A stretch of 64,000 bases of DNA from Clostridium homopropionicum DSM 5847 (GTDB lineage: Bacteria > Bacillota > Clostridia > Clostridiales > Clostridiaceae), in contig NZ_LHUR01000027.1 in assembly GCF_001263795.1 (NCBI RefSeq), forward strand, positions 124,001-188,000, in the 5' to 3' direction. Under the pieces are notes generated by a model that was not told the DNA's origin, made no database searches, and was given only the letters and a program-made list of their open reading frames with translations. This document shows, in pieces, positions 1 through 9,400 of the stretch; the first letter of the stretch is position 1, and every line of letters begins with the position of its first letter. Made by a program: the position numbers and the translations under genes.

Positions 1-79
1 GAGATACACCTGATTTCTTTACTAATCCATTGAATTCCTCTAAAATTTTGTCTGAAATTTCAATTGCACAATTTTTCAT
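1..79 (-). CDS. Unidentified protein, N-terminal 26 residues only
   Basis: This is the 5' end of a minus-strand gene that leaves the window at base 1. It begins with ATG at 79, preceded by an AGGGGTG ribosome site about seven bases upstream. The readable peptide starts MKNCAIEISDKILEEFNGLV and is too short to assign to a family. The roughly 175 bases between it and the chemoreceptor gene hold no other reading frame I would defend. The coding call rests on the start and ribosome site only. Confidence 0.6.
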   Translation of the reverse strand, partial: MKNCAIEISDKILEEFNGLVKKSGVS

Positions 80-254
80 AATAAACACCCCTTATTATTA
101 GTATATACTATATGATTTTTGGAAATATGATGAAATATGTCGCACATTTATTTTATATTACATATATAGTATATCACTATTAAAAAATTTTTCAATATTA
201 TTATAAAAATTATACAATAAAACTCTCCATTGAAATTTAATACAATTTATCCTC

Positions 255-2315
255 TTATAATAAAAACTTATTAATACTTTCCTGTAGTTCATTTGCAATA
301 GCCGATAAACTTTCTGCTGACTCAGCAATTTGATGAATAATTGATGTTTGTTCTTCAGTGGATGCTGCAACTTCTTCCGTACTAGAAGCAGTTTCTTGTG
401 ATATACTTGCAATGTTATTTATAGCATCTCCTGTATTATTTGCATTAACAGTTAAAATTTTTGTTTCTTTAGAAACTTTATTTATATAATCATGTATTAT
501 TGTTACAGCTTCAGATATTTTTTCAAACGCACTAACAGTATCAAATAGAGCTTTTTCTTGGTCTTCCACAACTACTTTAGCCTTTTTCATTTCATTAACA
601 GCTTGTTCAACACTAATCTGCACCTCTTCTATGATTGAATCAATTTTGTTCACAGAGGAGCTTGATTGCTCTGCAAGCTTTCTTATTTCATCAGATACAA
701 CAGCAAATCCTCTTCCATGCTCACCAGCACGTGCAGCTTCAATAGCTGCATTTAAAGCTAATAAATTTGTTTGTTCCGAAATACTTTTAATAACTAATAG
801 AATGCTTCCAATTTCTGCTGACTTTTCTGAAAGTGAACTAATAGCATCAGCTACACCATTAGATACCTGCTTGTTCTCGCTCATCTTTATCCTTTGATAT
901 TCAACTGATTTTTTACCGTCTTCTACTGAATCTTTAGCTCCGTTTGATAATTCTTCAGATTTTATCATATCAGCTGCAATATCATTTAATCCATTAATTA
1001 CCTCTATCAGTTTAACATTGCCTTCTTCAGAGGATGCAGCTTGTTCTAAAGCACCTTTAGCTAAATCTGAAACAGCATTTGCTATTTGTTCTGATGTTTT
1101 GCTTACTTCTTCAGAGGATGCCATCATTTCCTCTGAAGAAGCTGCTACATTTCCACTCATATCCTTCACTTGTGAAATCAGGCTTCTTAAGTTATTAAGC
1201 ATATCAGAGAAATATAGAGTAAGTTGCCCTATTTCATCCTTTGACTTAACAATATGTACCTCTTGTGTTAAATCTCCAGTTGAGATAGCTTTTGCTGATT
1301 CAGCTAAATTCTTTAATGGTTTTGAAACTGAATTACTAAACATAAATGCAACAATAGCAGCAATAATTATACAAATTAACTCAATTATCATAAATGTATT
1401 TCTAAAATTATTTATAGGCTTCATATAGTCACTCACTGTATAAGCGGTAAATACATACCAATTATTTTCTTTATAAGAAGAATAAGTCATAAGCTTCTGA
1501 ACTCCATTTAAAGTGTAAAAACCACTACCTTGGTTTTCCTGCTGCATAGAAGCAAATAGTTTTTTAACTGTATCATTCTCTTTAGTAAAATCTGCTTTAA
1601 ATATTAAGTCTTTATTTTCATGAGCTATCATTACTCCATTACTGTTCAAAACTCCATAGTTATAATTTACTCCATTATCTTTTTTAACAAGCATTTCAGT
1701 TAGCTTTTCAAAATTTATTGATGCTCCAAATGTTCCTATATATTTTTTATTATCGTCAAACAAAGGTACCCCTATTGTTATTACAGGTTTCTTAGATGAA
1801 GGTGATATCCCCACATCCCCAACTGATATATTTTTACTTTGTGATGAAAGTTTATAGAACTTTAGTGATGAAACATCATTCCCTATATTCTTGCCATCTA
1901 GTGCATCAGCAATTATTTTACCTGCATTATCTGTATAAAACATGTTTTCATACATTCCATTACTTTTAGTATATATATCTTTTAGGTATCCATTTACTAT
2001 CTGCTTTTTAACATTCAATTCATTTGCTTTTGAATTTGCTTCCCCATTACTTATAATAGATAAAATACTTCTAGCATTATTTTCTGATGATGAAGAGTAT
2101 GCTGTATTCTTTGCACCATCAATGACTTGCTGCAATAAATCTAACTTATCATTTGCACTATTTTGCATTTGAGTAATTGTTTGCTGTTGAATAGTTCTAG
2201 AAAAAAGCGTAGTTCCTATAATACCAATTATTGTTACAGGTATTATAACCAAAACCAAAGACATAGATAATAATTTGACAAAAATATTCATCTTAATAAT
2301 GTTTTTTCTCTTCAA
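255..2315 (-). CDS. Methyl-accepting chemotaxis protein with dCache sensor
   Basis: Transmembrane chemoreceptor that would pass an extracellular signal to CheA/CheW. A first membrane segment lies at about residues 13-36, followed by an extracellular Cache-type sensor (about 40-310, with the [14 protein letters not shown] strand typical of dCache), a second membrane segment (about 313-335), HAMP (about 335-390) and a long cytoplasmic hairpin. The conserved hairpin tip ([18 protein letters not shown]) is intact. At 686 residues it has normal length for this class. The start is TTG at 2315, with GAGGGGG eight bases upstream. It stands alone, separated from the gene upstream by a terminator. The ligand cannot be read from sequence. 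Confidence 0.95.
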   Translation of the reverse strand: MKRKNIIKMNIFVKLLSMSLVLVIIPVTIIGIIGTTLFSRTIQQQTITQMQNSANDKLDLLQQVIDGAKNTAYSSSSENNARSILSIISNGEANSKANELNVKKQIVNGYLKDIYTKSNGMYENMFYTDNAGKIIADALDGKNIGNDVSSLKFYKLSSQSKNISVGDVGISPSSKKPVITIGVPLFDDNKKYIGTFGASINFEKLTEMLVKKDNGVNYNYGVLNSNGVMIAHENKDLIFKADFTKENDTVKKLFASMQQENQGSGFYTLNGVQKLMTYSSYKENNWYVFTAYTVSDYMKPINNFRNTFMIIELICIIIAAIVAFMFSNSVSKPLKNLAESAKAISTGDLTQEVHIVKSKDEIGQLTLYFSDMLNNLRSLISQVKDMSGNVAASSEEMMASSEEVSKTSEQIANAVSDLAKGALEQAASSEEGNVKLIEVINGLNDIAADMIKSEELSNGAKDSVEDGKKSVEYQRIKMSENKQVSNGVADAISSLSEKSAEIGSILLVIKSISEQTNLLALNAAIEAARAGEHGRGFAVVSDEIRKLAEQSSSSVNKIDSIIEEVQISVEQAVNEMKKAKVVVEDQEKALFDTVSAFEKISEAVTIIHDYINKVSKETKILTVNANNTGDAINNIASISQETASSTEEVAASTEEQTSIIHQIAESAESLSAIANELQESINKFLL

Positions 2316-2351
2316 TACTTACTCCCCCTCTTTAAATTTATATAAAACAAA

Positions 2352-2389
2352 AAACCAGCATATAAAATTTAACATTTATATACTGGTTT
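2352..2389 (-). terminator. Rho-independent terminator after the DUF2294 gene
   Basis: AAACCAG and CTGGTTT arms with inner ATATAAA/TTTATAT form a stem of about 15 bp around an 8-base loop. In the minus direction one pair is G-U and the hairpin runs into TTTGTTTT. It separates the DUF2294 gene from the chemoreceptor gene. Confidence 0.75.
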
Positions 2390-2435
2390 ATTAAAAAGCT
2401 AAAATATTTAAATATTTTCCTTATTAATCCAACCA

Positions 2436-2756
2436 CTAACTATCTAGTTTTACAATTATGGTTCTAGTATCTTCATAAAAGTCAGTTCTTTCCGAAACTA
2501 AACTGCACTTTTTTCCTACTTCTCTACTAATCTCATCAATAAATGAATCTAAAATCTCTTTTCTTAGTTCATTCCATGCCATTTCAGGCAATTTAAAAGC
2601 ACCTTGCTTTATTAAAAGTTCTCCCACACTTGAAAGAATTCCCTTTGAATATATATGTATCAATTCATAGCTAATATTAACTTTAACATATTGTGGCCCT
2701 TTACCTCTATACAATTTTACATATTTTGCAGCAATTCTTTTTATTTTATCTTCCAT
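2436..2756 (-). CDS. DUF2294 family protein
   Basis: Small soluble protein of about 106 residues matching the DUF2294 pattern: an amphipathic N-terminus, a GKGPQYVKV segment (the family's GRGPxxV motif), a central helix-rich part, and a C-terminal strand ending in RTIIVKLD. The family's function is not established. A TTG start 15 bases upstream is possible (111 residues), but it sits almost on top of the GGAG site, so the ATG at 2756 is preferred. It has its own terminator and is monocistronic. About 300 bases upstream hold no gene. Confidence 0.75.
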   Translation of the reverse strand: MEDKIKRIAAKYVKLYRGKGPQYVKVNISYELIHIYSKGILSSVGELLIKQGAFKLPEMAWNELRKEILDSFIDEISREVGKKCSLVSERTDFYEDTRTIIVKLDS

Positions 2757-3001
2757 GTTAAATTTTCCCAAGCTCCTACTATTTCATGATTATTAGTGAA
2801 AATATTTAAATTACATTAATTTTAAAATAAATATTGGTACTATAGACTGACCACTTTACATTATTATGTTATCACAATATTGCATAAATTTCAACAATTG
2901 TTATTATTTTTACAAAAATTTAAATTGTTATAATAATTTACAGTTAGTGCTTTTAAAATTCCCTCCACATTTTTCTTTAGGATTTAAGTCACATTATATC
3001 T

Positions 3002-3054
3002 AAAAATAGAATTACTAACAGGGTTATCAATTCCCTGTTAGTAATTCTATTTTT
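3002..3054. terminator. Perfect 22-bp hairpin terminator after the decarboxylase gene
   Basis: Left arm 3002-3023 and right arm 3033-3054 are exact reverse complements with a 9-base loop. A-rich and T-rich ends allow termination in both directions. The core (TAACAGGGAA...CCCTGTTA) recurs in two other terminators of this window, at about 35.4 and 41.9 kb. Confidence 0.9.
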
Positions 3055-3092
3055 AATAAATTAATATCTCTTGTATAATATTCTAATAATAT

Positions 3093-4355
3093 TTATTCTT
3101 GAAATTTAAATTGTCCTGAAAAATCAAAAGTGGCAAAATAATCTGCTGGAGTTTCAGCACGACGGATAAGTTCTGTAGAACCATCTTCTTTTAGTAAAAT
3201 TTCTGCAGAACGAAGCTTGCCATTGTAATTATAGCCCATGGAAAATCCATGTGCACCAGTATCATGTATAACAATTAAATCTCCAATATCAATTTTAGGC
3301 AGCATCCTATCAATTGCAAATTTATCGTTATTCTCACACAATCCTCCAGTTATATCATACATATGATCACAAGTCTCGTTCTCCTTACCCATTACAGTAA
3401 TATGGTGATATGATCCATACATTGCAGGACGCATTAAATTAGCAGCACAAGCATCAAGTCCTATATAATCCTTATGAATATGCTTTTCATGAATAGCTCT
3501 AGAAACAAGGCAACCATAAGGTCCAAGCATAAATCTTCCCAGTTCAGTATATATTGCAACATCCTCCATTCCAGCAGACACTAGAATTTCATCATATGCC
3601 TTTTTAACTCCCTGTCCGATTTCATAAATGTCTGCAGGCTTTTGATCAGGAAGGTATGGAATACCTATTCCTCCTGAAAAGTTTATAAATGTAATATGCG
3701 CACCTGTTTCCTCTTTCAATTCCACAGCAGTTTTAAATAGTATTTCAGCAAGGACAGGATAGTATTCATTTGATGTTGTATTGCTAGCTAAAAATGCATG
3801 AAGCCCAAAATGCTTTACTCCTTTGTCAATAAGTTTCTTAAAGCCCTCTGTTAATTGTTCTCTGGTAAAACCATATTTTGCTTCCTGAGGAGTATCCATA
3901 ATTGCATTAGCTATTGTAAAATCTCCACCTGGATTAAAGCGGCAACTTATTACATCAGGTATACCCGCTGCTTTTTCTAAAAAATCAATATGCGTAATAT
4001 CATCAAGATTAATAATAGAATTTAGTTTTCGTGCATAAATAAAGTCCTCTTCTGGTGTCACGTTTGAAGAAAACATAATATCATCACCTTTAAAGCCCAC
4101 TGCTTCAGCCAATAAAAGCTCAGTATAAGTTGAGCAGTCTGCACCGCATCCTTCTTCCTTCAATACTTTCAATATTGAAGGATTAGGAGTAGCCTTTACT
4201 GCAAAATATTCTTTAAAACCTTTGTTCCATGAAAATGCGTCTTTTAACCTACGGGCATTTTCACGAATCCCCATTTCATCATATAAATGAAATGGTGTAG
4301 GATATTCTTTTACTATCTCCTTTAATTGTTCAAAACTGACAAAAGTCTTTTTCAT
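3093..4355 (-). CDS. lysA: Diaminopimelate decarboxylase-like PLP enzyme (fold III)
   Basis: PLP-dependent decarboxylase of the alanine-racemase-fold/ODC group, most like diaminopimelate decarboxylase, the last step of lysine synthesis. The barrel starts with the PLP-lysine motif YFAVKATPNP (Lys54). The phosphate-binding glycine stretch is NFSGGIGIPY, and the active-site cysteine motif appears as GGLCENND. The usual LysA form is GxxCES(G/S)D, so CEN is a small variation. Length (420 residues) is normal. ATG with AAGGAG about eight bases upstream gives a clear start. It stands alone with its own terminator. A related carboxynorspermidine or other diamino-acid decarboxylase is possible but less likely. 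Confidence 0.8.
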   Translation of the reverse strand: MKKTFVSFEQLKEIVKEYPTPFHLYDEMGIRENARRLKDAFSWNKGFKEYFAVKATPNPSILKVLKEEGCGADCSTYTELLLAEAVGFKGDDIMFSSNVTPEEDFIYARKLNSIINLDDITHIDFLEKAAGIPDVISCRFNPGGDFTIANAIMDTPQEAKYGFTREQLTEGFKKLIDKGVKHFGLHAFLASNTTSNEYYPVLAEILFKTAVELKEETGAHITFINFSGGIGIPYLPDQKPADIYEIGQGVKKAYDEILVSAGMEDVAIYTELGRFMLGPYGCLVSRAIHEKHIHKDYIGLDACAANLMRPAMYGSYHHITVMGKENETCDHMYDITGGLCENNDKFAIDRMLPKIDIGDLIVIHDTGAHGFSMGYNYNGKLRSAEILLKEDGSTELIRRAETPADYFATFDFSGQFKFQE

Positions 4356-4434
4356 AAGTTATTTTCTCCTTTTCCCATCATTTATAGTACACTATATAAC
4401 ATTTTCTTGAAAATTTCTATATACAAATTAATTT

Positions 4435-6072
4435 TTATTCTTTAAGTTTCTTCAGTTTATCTAGTATTATATAATACTCCTTATCTAATGCTTCTATATC
4501 ATCTTGCTTTGATGGCATAGATAGTCTACCTAAAACTTCTGTAAGGCGATTTTTTAATATAATAATTTGCTCTTCAATCTCTTTATTCTGATTCTCTTGT
4601 TTATTATTTCTCGATAAGTATTCCATGTAGTTTCCGGAAAACGCTTTTATTTCCTGACTTTCAATTATCATAATTTGATTTGCTACAACATCGATAAATC
4701 TCCTGTCATGTGAAACAAATAACAAGGTTCTATCATATTCTCTAAGGGTTTCTTCCATAACTTTAATCGTATTAATATCTACATAGTTTGTAGGTTCATC
4801 TAATATAAGCAAATTAATATCTTGCAGCAATATTTTGGCAAAAGAAACCTTTACCCTTTCTCCACCACTAAGTATATCAATCTTTTTATAAATTGATTCT
4901 CCTTTAAATAGTAATCTAGCAAGCAATAGTCTTGCAAAATTTTCAGGGTAAATACTGCTGTACATCACATTTTCTATTATACTTAAATCCTTATTTAAAA
5001 TGTCCATATCCTGACTAAAATATCCAATCTTTGCTCCTTGTGCAATTCTAATGGAATCATCATTTTTCATGATCATTTTAATTAAGGTACTTTTCCCACT
5101 TCCATTAGGACCAATTAAGGCAACTCTTGATCCATTATGAAGCTTAAATTCTGCATTTTTAAATATAATTTTATTATCAAATACCTTATTTATATTATTA
5201 CCTTCAATAATGATTTTGCTGTAAAGTTTACTAGAATTCAGAATATCTAACTTAACTCTTGATTGTTCTTTTGGTTTTTCTTTTACCTCAAGATGCTCAA
5301 TTCTCTTTTCGATATTTTTAACAGCTCTATCAAGATTAGTTTTTGCCTTTTGGTTTCCCATCTTATGCAGTCTAGCCTCAGAGTTTCCCATCCTTTTAGG
5401 AGCTTTTCTAATACTTTTAACTTTTTGTTTTGAGCTATAAATAACTTCCTCAAGCCTCTTTTTCTCATTTACATATTCTTCATACTCAAACTGAGCTCTT
5501 TCTATTTCTTGAGCTTTTTGCTCTTCATAATCACTGTAATTGCCATTATAAATTTTAATCTTGCCATTTTCTATCTCTAAAATCTGATTACATAACTTAT
5601 CTAAAAAGTTTCTATCATGAGAAATAACAATCAATGCACCTTTGTATTCCAAAAATTTCTTTTCAATAAGCTCAATACCCTCAATATCCAAATTGCTTGT
5701 AGGCTCATCTGCAAAAATCATAACACTATTATTATCTAGAGCCTCTGCTAGCTTAAACCTTGTCTTTTCTCCCCCACTCATATTTCCATCCCATGTGCTT
5801 TTGATTCCAAATTTAGAAGCCATTTCTTTACTTATATTCTTGCTTTCCGGCAAATCTAGCTGTGAAATAAAGCTATATTTTCCGTATAGCTTCAATAAGC
5901 CTTCATCAGGTTCTAATCTCTGACTCAATATATCAATCAAGGTAGTTTTTCCTACTCCATTTATTCCTACTATGCCTATTCTATCATCAGAATAAATTTT
6001 TAAGGAATCTACATCTATGATCAACTTATCACCGAAATATTTTTTTATTTTGCTGCATTCAATTAATAACAT
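4435..6072 (-). CDS. ABC-F ribosomal protection ATPase
   Basis: Soluble twin-ATPase of the ABC-F family. No membrane domain is present. First domain: Walker A GINGVGKTT, signature MSGGEKTRF, Walker B ending DEPTSNLD. Second domain: Walker A GPNGSGKST, signature LSGGERVKVS, Walker B DEPTNYVD. Between them (about residues 190-280) lies the charged helical linker that in antibiotic-resistance members reaches the ribosomal P site. A C-terminal coiled coil follows. Size (545 residues) and the long linker resemble resistance types (Msr, Lsa, Vga, clostridial CplR) more than housekeeping EttA. Its 330-base structured leader supports antibiotic-inducible attenuation. Resistance spectrum is inference. 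Confidence 0.85.
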   Translation of the reverse strand: MLLIECSKIKKYFGDKLIIDVDSLKIYSDDRIGIVGINGVGKTTLIDILSQRLEPDEGLLKLYGKYSFISQLDLPESKNISKEMASKFGIKSTWDGNMSGGEKTRFKLAEALDNNSVMIFADEPTSNLDIEGIELIEKKFLEYKGALIVISHDRNFLDKLCNQILEIENGKIKIYNGNYSDYEEQKAQEIERAQFEYEEYVNEKKRLEEVIYSSKQKVKSIRKAPKRMGNSEARLHKMGNQKAKTNLDRAVKNIEKRIEHLEVKEKPKEQSRVKLDILNSSKLYSKIIIEGNNINKVFDNKIIFKNAEFKLHNGSRVALIGPNGSGKSTLIKMIMKNDDSIRIAQGAKIGYFSQDMDILNKDLSIIENVMYSSIYPENFARLLLARLLFKGESIYKKIDILSGGERVKVSFAKILLQDINLLILDEPTNYVDINTIKVMEETLREYDRTLLFVSHDRRFIDVVANQIMIIESQEIKAFSGNYMEYLSRNNKQENQNKEIEEQIIILKNRLTEVLGRLSMPSKQDDIEALDKEYYIILDKLKKLKE

Positions 6073-6077
6073 AAAAA

Positions 6078-6101
6078 ATCCTCCCTGTAATTAGAGAGGA
6101 T
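6078..6101 (-). promoter_or_regulatory. Hairpin hiding the ribosome site of the ABC-F gene
   Basis: In the transcript the GGGAGGAU ribosome site just before the start codon pairs completely, with one G-U pair, with AUCCUCUC eight bases upstream. This would block translation unless the upstream leader refolds. Confidence 0.6.
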
Positions 6102-6280
6102 AGTATTCTGCAAATACAATAAACTTAATACAAGCTAAATAAGCCTTGACTATGTATATCAAACCTACATAGGATCAAAACTCAAATACTTAATTAAGAT
6201 TAAAATATATTATATAAACAAGCTATCTACAGCTATAAAAATACTATCCACTCATAAATTTAAATAAAATGTTCAACAAT

Positions 6281-6300
6281 AAAACCTTCACTTGAGGTTC
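6281..6300 (-). promoter_or_regulatory. Possible attenuator hairpin in the ABC-F leader
   Basis: AACCT...AGGTT arms followed by TTTATTGTT in the minus direction look like a weak intrinsic terminator inside the leader. Nearby GACCT and AAGGT copies could form alternative pairings. A tiny upstream frame (ATG AAG AAA TAA, 6348-6359) lies ahead of it. Short leader frames with attenuators are known for ABC-F resistance genes; here the arrangement is inferred. Confidence 0.4.
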
Positions 6301-6410
6301 TTCTTAGGTCTTATATAAGTTATCATTTTACATTTAGTTGAAGTGGATTATTTCTTCATTTCTGCAAATACCTTGCCCTTTCTTAAAATTTAGTTCTTAA
6401 CATCATTTTG

Positions 6411-6439
6411 ATTATATATTGAAATTTTATTACTGTCAA
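6411..6439 (-). promoter_or_regulatory. Consensus promoter of the ABC-F gene
   Basis: TTGACA (6439-6434) and TATAAT (6416-6411) are separated by exactly 17 bases on the minus strand. Transcription would start near 6404, leaving a leader of about 330 bases before the start codon at 6072. Confidence 0.75.
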
Positions 6440-6473
6440 TAGAAGGAAACTCCTTTCTCCGGTGCCAGGCACC

Positions 6474-9400
6474 TTACTTATATATATCAGAAAATTCTAT
6501 ATTGATTTTCTCAATGCAGCTTTTAGTTAATTCTTCACAGCAAGAAATTTCATTATGCGTTTCATTTAGTAATTTACATGGAATAGATATAATAAACTCA
6601 GTACCACAGCCTTCTGTACTGTTTACGGATATTGTCCCACCATGAAGCTCAACTAAAGCTTTTACGAGAGAAAGTCCTATTCCACTTCCTTCGTGATCTC
6701 TTGTAAAGGACTTGTCTACTTGTACAAATCTTTCAAAAATAGAATTTAGCTTTTCTTTAGGAATACCTCTTCCATTATCTTTTACTCTTATAAAAATACT
6801 TTCAACACCGTCTTCTATAATAACCATTATATTTCCACCCTTAGGTGTAAACTTTGCTGCATTTGAAAGTAGATTAAGGATAATTCTTTCTATTTTTTCT
6901 GGATCACAAGCAATAACTTTTTCTTCTACATCGGTGTCAAATATAAGAGATAACCCCTTATTTTCAACATAATCAGCTACAGACAGAGTTATATCTTCAA
7001 TAAGACTGATAATATCTATATTGATCTCATTTAAATCAAAATAACCTGTATCTATTTTAGTTATATCTATTAAATTATTAATTAACCTCAAAAGGCGGTA
7101 ACAATTTTGTTTCATTGTATTACCATATTTAAAACAATCTTTGTGAGCATTTTCATAAGAGCAGTGTTTCAGTTTATACTCATGCATTTGTAGGGCAGAA
7201 AAAATAACATTAATTGGAGTTCTTAACTCATGGGAAATATTAGCAAGAAATTCCATTTTAATTTTATCGTATTCCTTAGTATAGCTAATTTGCCTTTCGC
7301 TTTCTTTTAGTGCTTTTTCTGTGGCTATTCGATTTATAATTTCTTTCTCAAGAGCAGTATTAGTTTCTTTCAACTTTTCAATTGTCTCCTCCAATTGAAA
7401 AGTACGTTCTTTTACCTTATTTTCAAGCTTATTATATAAAAAGGCATTTTCAATTGAAATTGCAGCCTGAGAAGCAATTATTTTAAATACCTCAATATTA
7501 TTTTTAGTATATGCTCCTGATAAAATGTCATTTTCCAAATACAATACTCCTTTTAGAGTATTTTGCTGCAAAATAGGCATGCACAATACAGATTTAATAC
7601 TATTGGATTCAAAATAACTATCATATGCAAATTGACTTCTACTTATATTGTCAATAATCACCTCTTCTTTCGTAGTTGCAACATAGTTTACGATTGAAGC
7701 AGGTAGAATTGCTTTAGTTTTTTTATTATCAAAATTAAGTTCTCTATGCTCAATAATAACTTCAAAACTAAAATTTAACCTTCCAGAGACTAATAAAACT
7801 AAGCTATTTTTGTCTTTTAAAAGAATATGCCCCATTGTACTGCCTGAATTTTGCATTACAATTTTCATTAATTTTTCAAGCAGTTTTTTTCTTTCAATTT
7901 CTCTAGAAATAGTTTGGGATACTTTTATTATAGCTTTTAAATCAATGCAATTTAGGGTATTACAACCTACTGAAAGATATTGAGAGTTGGTATTAAAAAA
8001 TAAAATGTCCGTATATTTTTCTTTCATCCATTTTGCTTTTCCTACAGCTCCCCAATCTAAAAATCTTGAATAAGCTTCCTTAATGTAAAAACTTGCTGTC
8101 TTATTTATACCTAATCTCAAATATTTTTGTCCTATAATTTCACATATTAGTGCATAGTGATAGGGCCTTTTATTTTTTTCAGCTTCTACTATAGCCTTTT
8201 CATATAATTTAAAGGCTTCATCATATTTTCCTTCCAGTGCTTTTATTTCAGCACATACTATATCATAAAGATGCTTAAAATTAAATGGGGCATCCTTTGC
8301 TCTTTGGTACATCCACTCTTGAGCTTCTTCTAAGGTTTTTTCCATCATTTGTTTTTCTTCTAAGTTTTCTACTTCTTCTATGACTTTGCAAATTGAAATG
8401 GCCATTATAAAACGTTGGAGTGCTACTATATAAAATGGCCCAACATGTGATAAATGAGGAACAGCTTTTTTTATAAGTATATATGCAACTTTAAAATCAC
8501 TAAATAACACAGCCGAAAGCGCTCTGTAAATATAGTAATAAGCTAAGGCTACTCCATTCTTATTGATGTCATTTAAATGCTTCTCTTCATTAAAAGTATT
8601 ATCGTTAAAACTACCATAGCAAATAGTTTCTCCTTTCAAAGCCTTTACAAATTGCATGAAACTGACAAAGGATTCTAGGCTATACAGGTTTCCTGTCTTA
8701 GATGCAAATGTAATAGCTGCCTCTACTTCAGTCTGCATTTCTGAAATAGAATTACAACATTCCAATATGTCTACCTGAGAAGTAAAAAAGCTAAAACAGG
8801 AAAATTCAAACTCACCGTTTTCTAAATTCCCTTTATAAGATTTATGAGCATAATAAATACCCGTTTCTAAAGGCTCAAACCAATGACAATTTACAAGGCT
8901 ATGTACATGATACATTCTGTATAATTCTTCATTGAAACCTCTTTTCTTTAAAGTAGATATTGCTTCTTTTGAAAACTTATATCCTGTATAATAATCATTT
9001 CTAAGTGGAACTAATGCCAATGTTATAGCAGATGAGATTTCCAAAGCCCAGTTAGTAACACCTTTTTCAACCATTAAGTTAGCACTTACAAGAATAGCCC
9101 AAAAACAGGATAATGGATTAAAAAATAGACCAGCAGCAATAATTCTATTTAAAAGTTTTGCAATAGCATTGTCTTTTTCACCATATAGCAATTCCTTTTC
9201 TTTAATTTTTTCAATACTTCCATTGTATTGATACAAATAAAATTTCTCAATTTCTTTTTCAACCACATCGGATAATTTATCTTTAGGATAACTTACTCCA
9301 AGCTTTTCAAGAATAGATATTCCTAATATAAATGCTTCTTCGTATCTGCTTCTATTTGAAAGGCTAACTAATTGTACACAGGCGGCATTTACTAATTTAA

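Noticed and set aside
631-1428. Plus-strand open frames inside the first chemoreceptor gene
   Set aside because: They mirror the reverse of a well-conserved minus-strand gene and have no family resemblance or ribosome sites.
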